This document shows positions 6,481-6,600 of a DNA stretch of 6,600 nucleotides, one piece after another; within the stretch, counting starts at the first letter, position 1, and each line of letters begins with the position of its first letter. The stretch covers positions 1-6,600 of the forward strand of contig CAMJHJ010000136.1 of the NCBI GenBank assembly GCA_946405485.1, given 5' to 3'. The DNA comes from an uncultured Bacteroidales bacterium (GTDB lineage: Bacteria > Bacteroidota > Bacteroidia > Bacteroidales > UBA932). The translations under genes and the position numbers were made by a program. The notes beneath the pieces were generated by a model, which was not told the origin of the DNA, did no database searches, and was given only the letters and a program-made list of their open reading frames with translations.

Positions 6481-6600
6481 TTACAACATAACGGCGCTGA
6501 GGTCATTCCCTATCGCCTTGACAGCCTTCAGAATCCGGGCTGTCGTCTTTTCACCTGGATAGGCTATTCCGCTCTTGTATGCCCGCATTTTGCTTTCGTT
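6481..6600 (-). CDS. C-terminal end of a helix-turn-helix protein (HicB-antitoxin-like tail or small DNA-binding protein), partial
   Basis: The gene enters from the right edge on the minus strand and ends at TAA 6483-6481; 39 residues are visible and no start is in the window. The visible residues include SKMRAYKSGIAYPGEKTTAR followed by the helix ILKAVKAIGNDLSAV and a terminal ML. From memory this matches the end of a Cro/CI-type HTH: a recognition helix with R-x-Y-x-S/T-G, then P-x-E-K, then a final helix with IG-x-D/E-L. Such tails close the HicB antitoxins of Bacteroidota and also short stand-alone HTH proteins of that phylum. It lies 55 nt upstream of the preferred jetA start on the same strand, so it could be co-transcribed and could regulate the operon, or it could belong to a neighbouring toxin-antitoxin pair. 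The visible part cannot distinguish these. Confidence 0.65.
   Translation of the reverse strand, partial: NESKMRAYKSGIAYPGEKTTARILKAVKAIGNDLSAVML

Noticed and set aside
1..6600. CRISPR array, tRNA/rRNA gene, insertion sequence or long direct repeats
   Set aside because: No regularly spaced repeats, tRNA-like cloverleaf sequence, transposase motifs or terminal inverted repeats were seen; almost the whole window is protein coding.

Overview
The window looks like chromosome of a relatively GC-rich member of the Bacteroidota (probably Bacteroidales). Two things suggest this. The left-edge gene is the C-terminal part of a U32-family peptidase of the kind common in Bacteroidota. The right-edge gene ends in a helix-turn-helix tail resembling those of Bacteroidota HicB antitoxins and small DNA-binding proteins. 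The taxon is inferred from remembered family patterns, not from a search.

Layout, left to right. 2-478 (+) is the 3' end of the U32 peptidase gene. 479-523 is a short convergent junction. 524-6425 (-) is a tight four-gene operon, transcribed right to left in the order jetA (6425-5160), jetB (5160-4525), jetC (4521-1396), jetD (1399-524). 6426-6480 is a short gap. 6481-6600 (-) is the 3' end of an HTH protein gene lying just upstream of jetA on the same strand.

The four genes have the architecture of a Wadjet / MksBEFG / EptABCD system: a kleisin-like subunit (JetA), a KITE-like subunit (JetB), a large SMC-type ATPase with Walker A, signature and Walker B motifs around a long coiled coil (JetC), and a Toprim-fold nuclease with the E...DxD metal-binding pattern (JetD). 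In characterised systems JetABC is a DNA loop-extruding motor and JetD cuts small circular DNA, which restricts plasmids. JetA and JetB here do not obviously match the domain patterns I associate with type I or type II Wadjet, and JetD is short at 291 aa. The operon may therefore be a divergent or poorly characterised subtype.

The genes are closely coupled: a TAATG overlap (jetA/jetB), a 3-nt gap with a strong Shine-Dalgarno sequence (jetB/jetC) and an ATGA overlap (jetC/jetD). Base composition changes sharply at the left border, from about 67% GC in the U32 gene (counted over 1-480) to about 52% in lines sampled across the operon. This fits a horizontally acquired defence cassette placed after a housekeeping gene.
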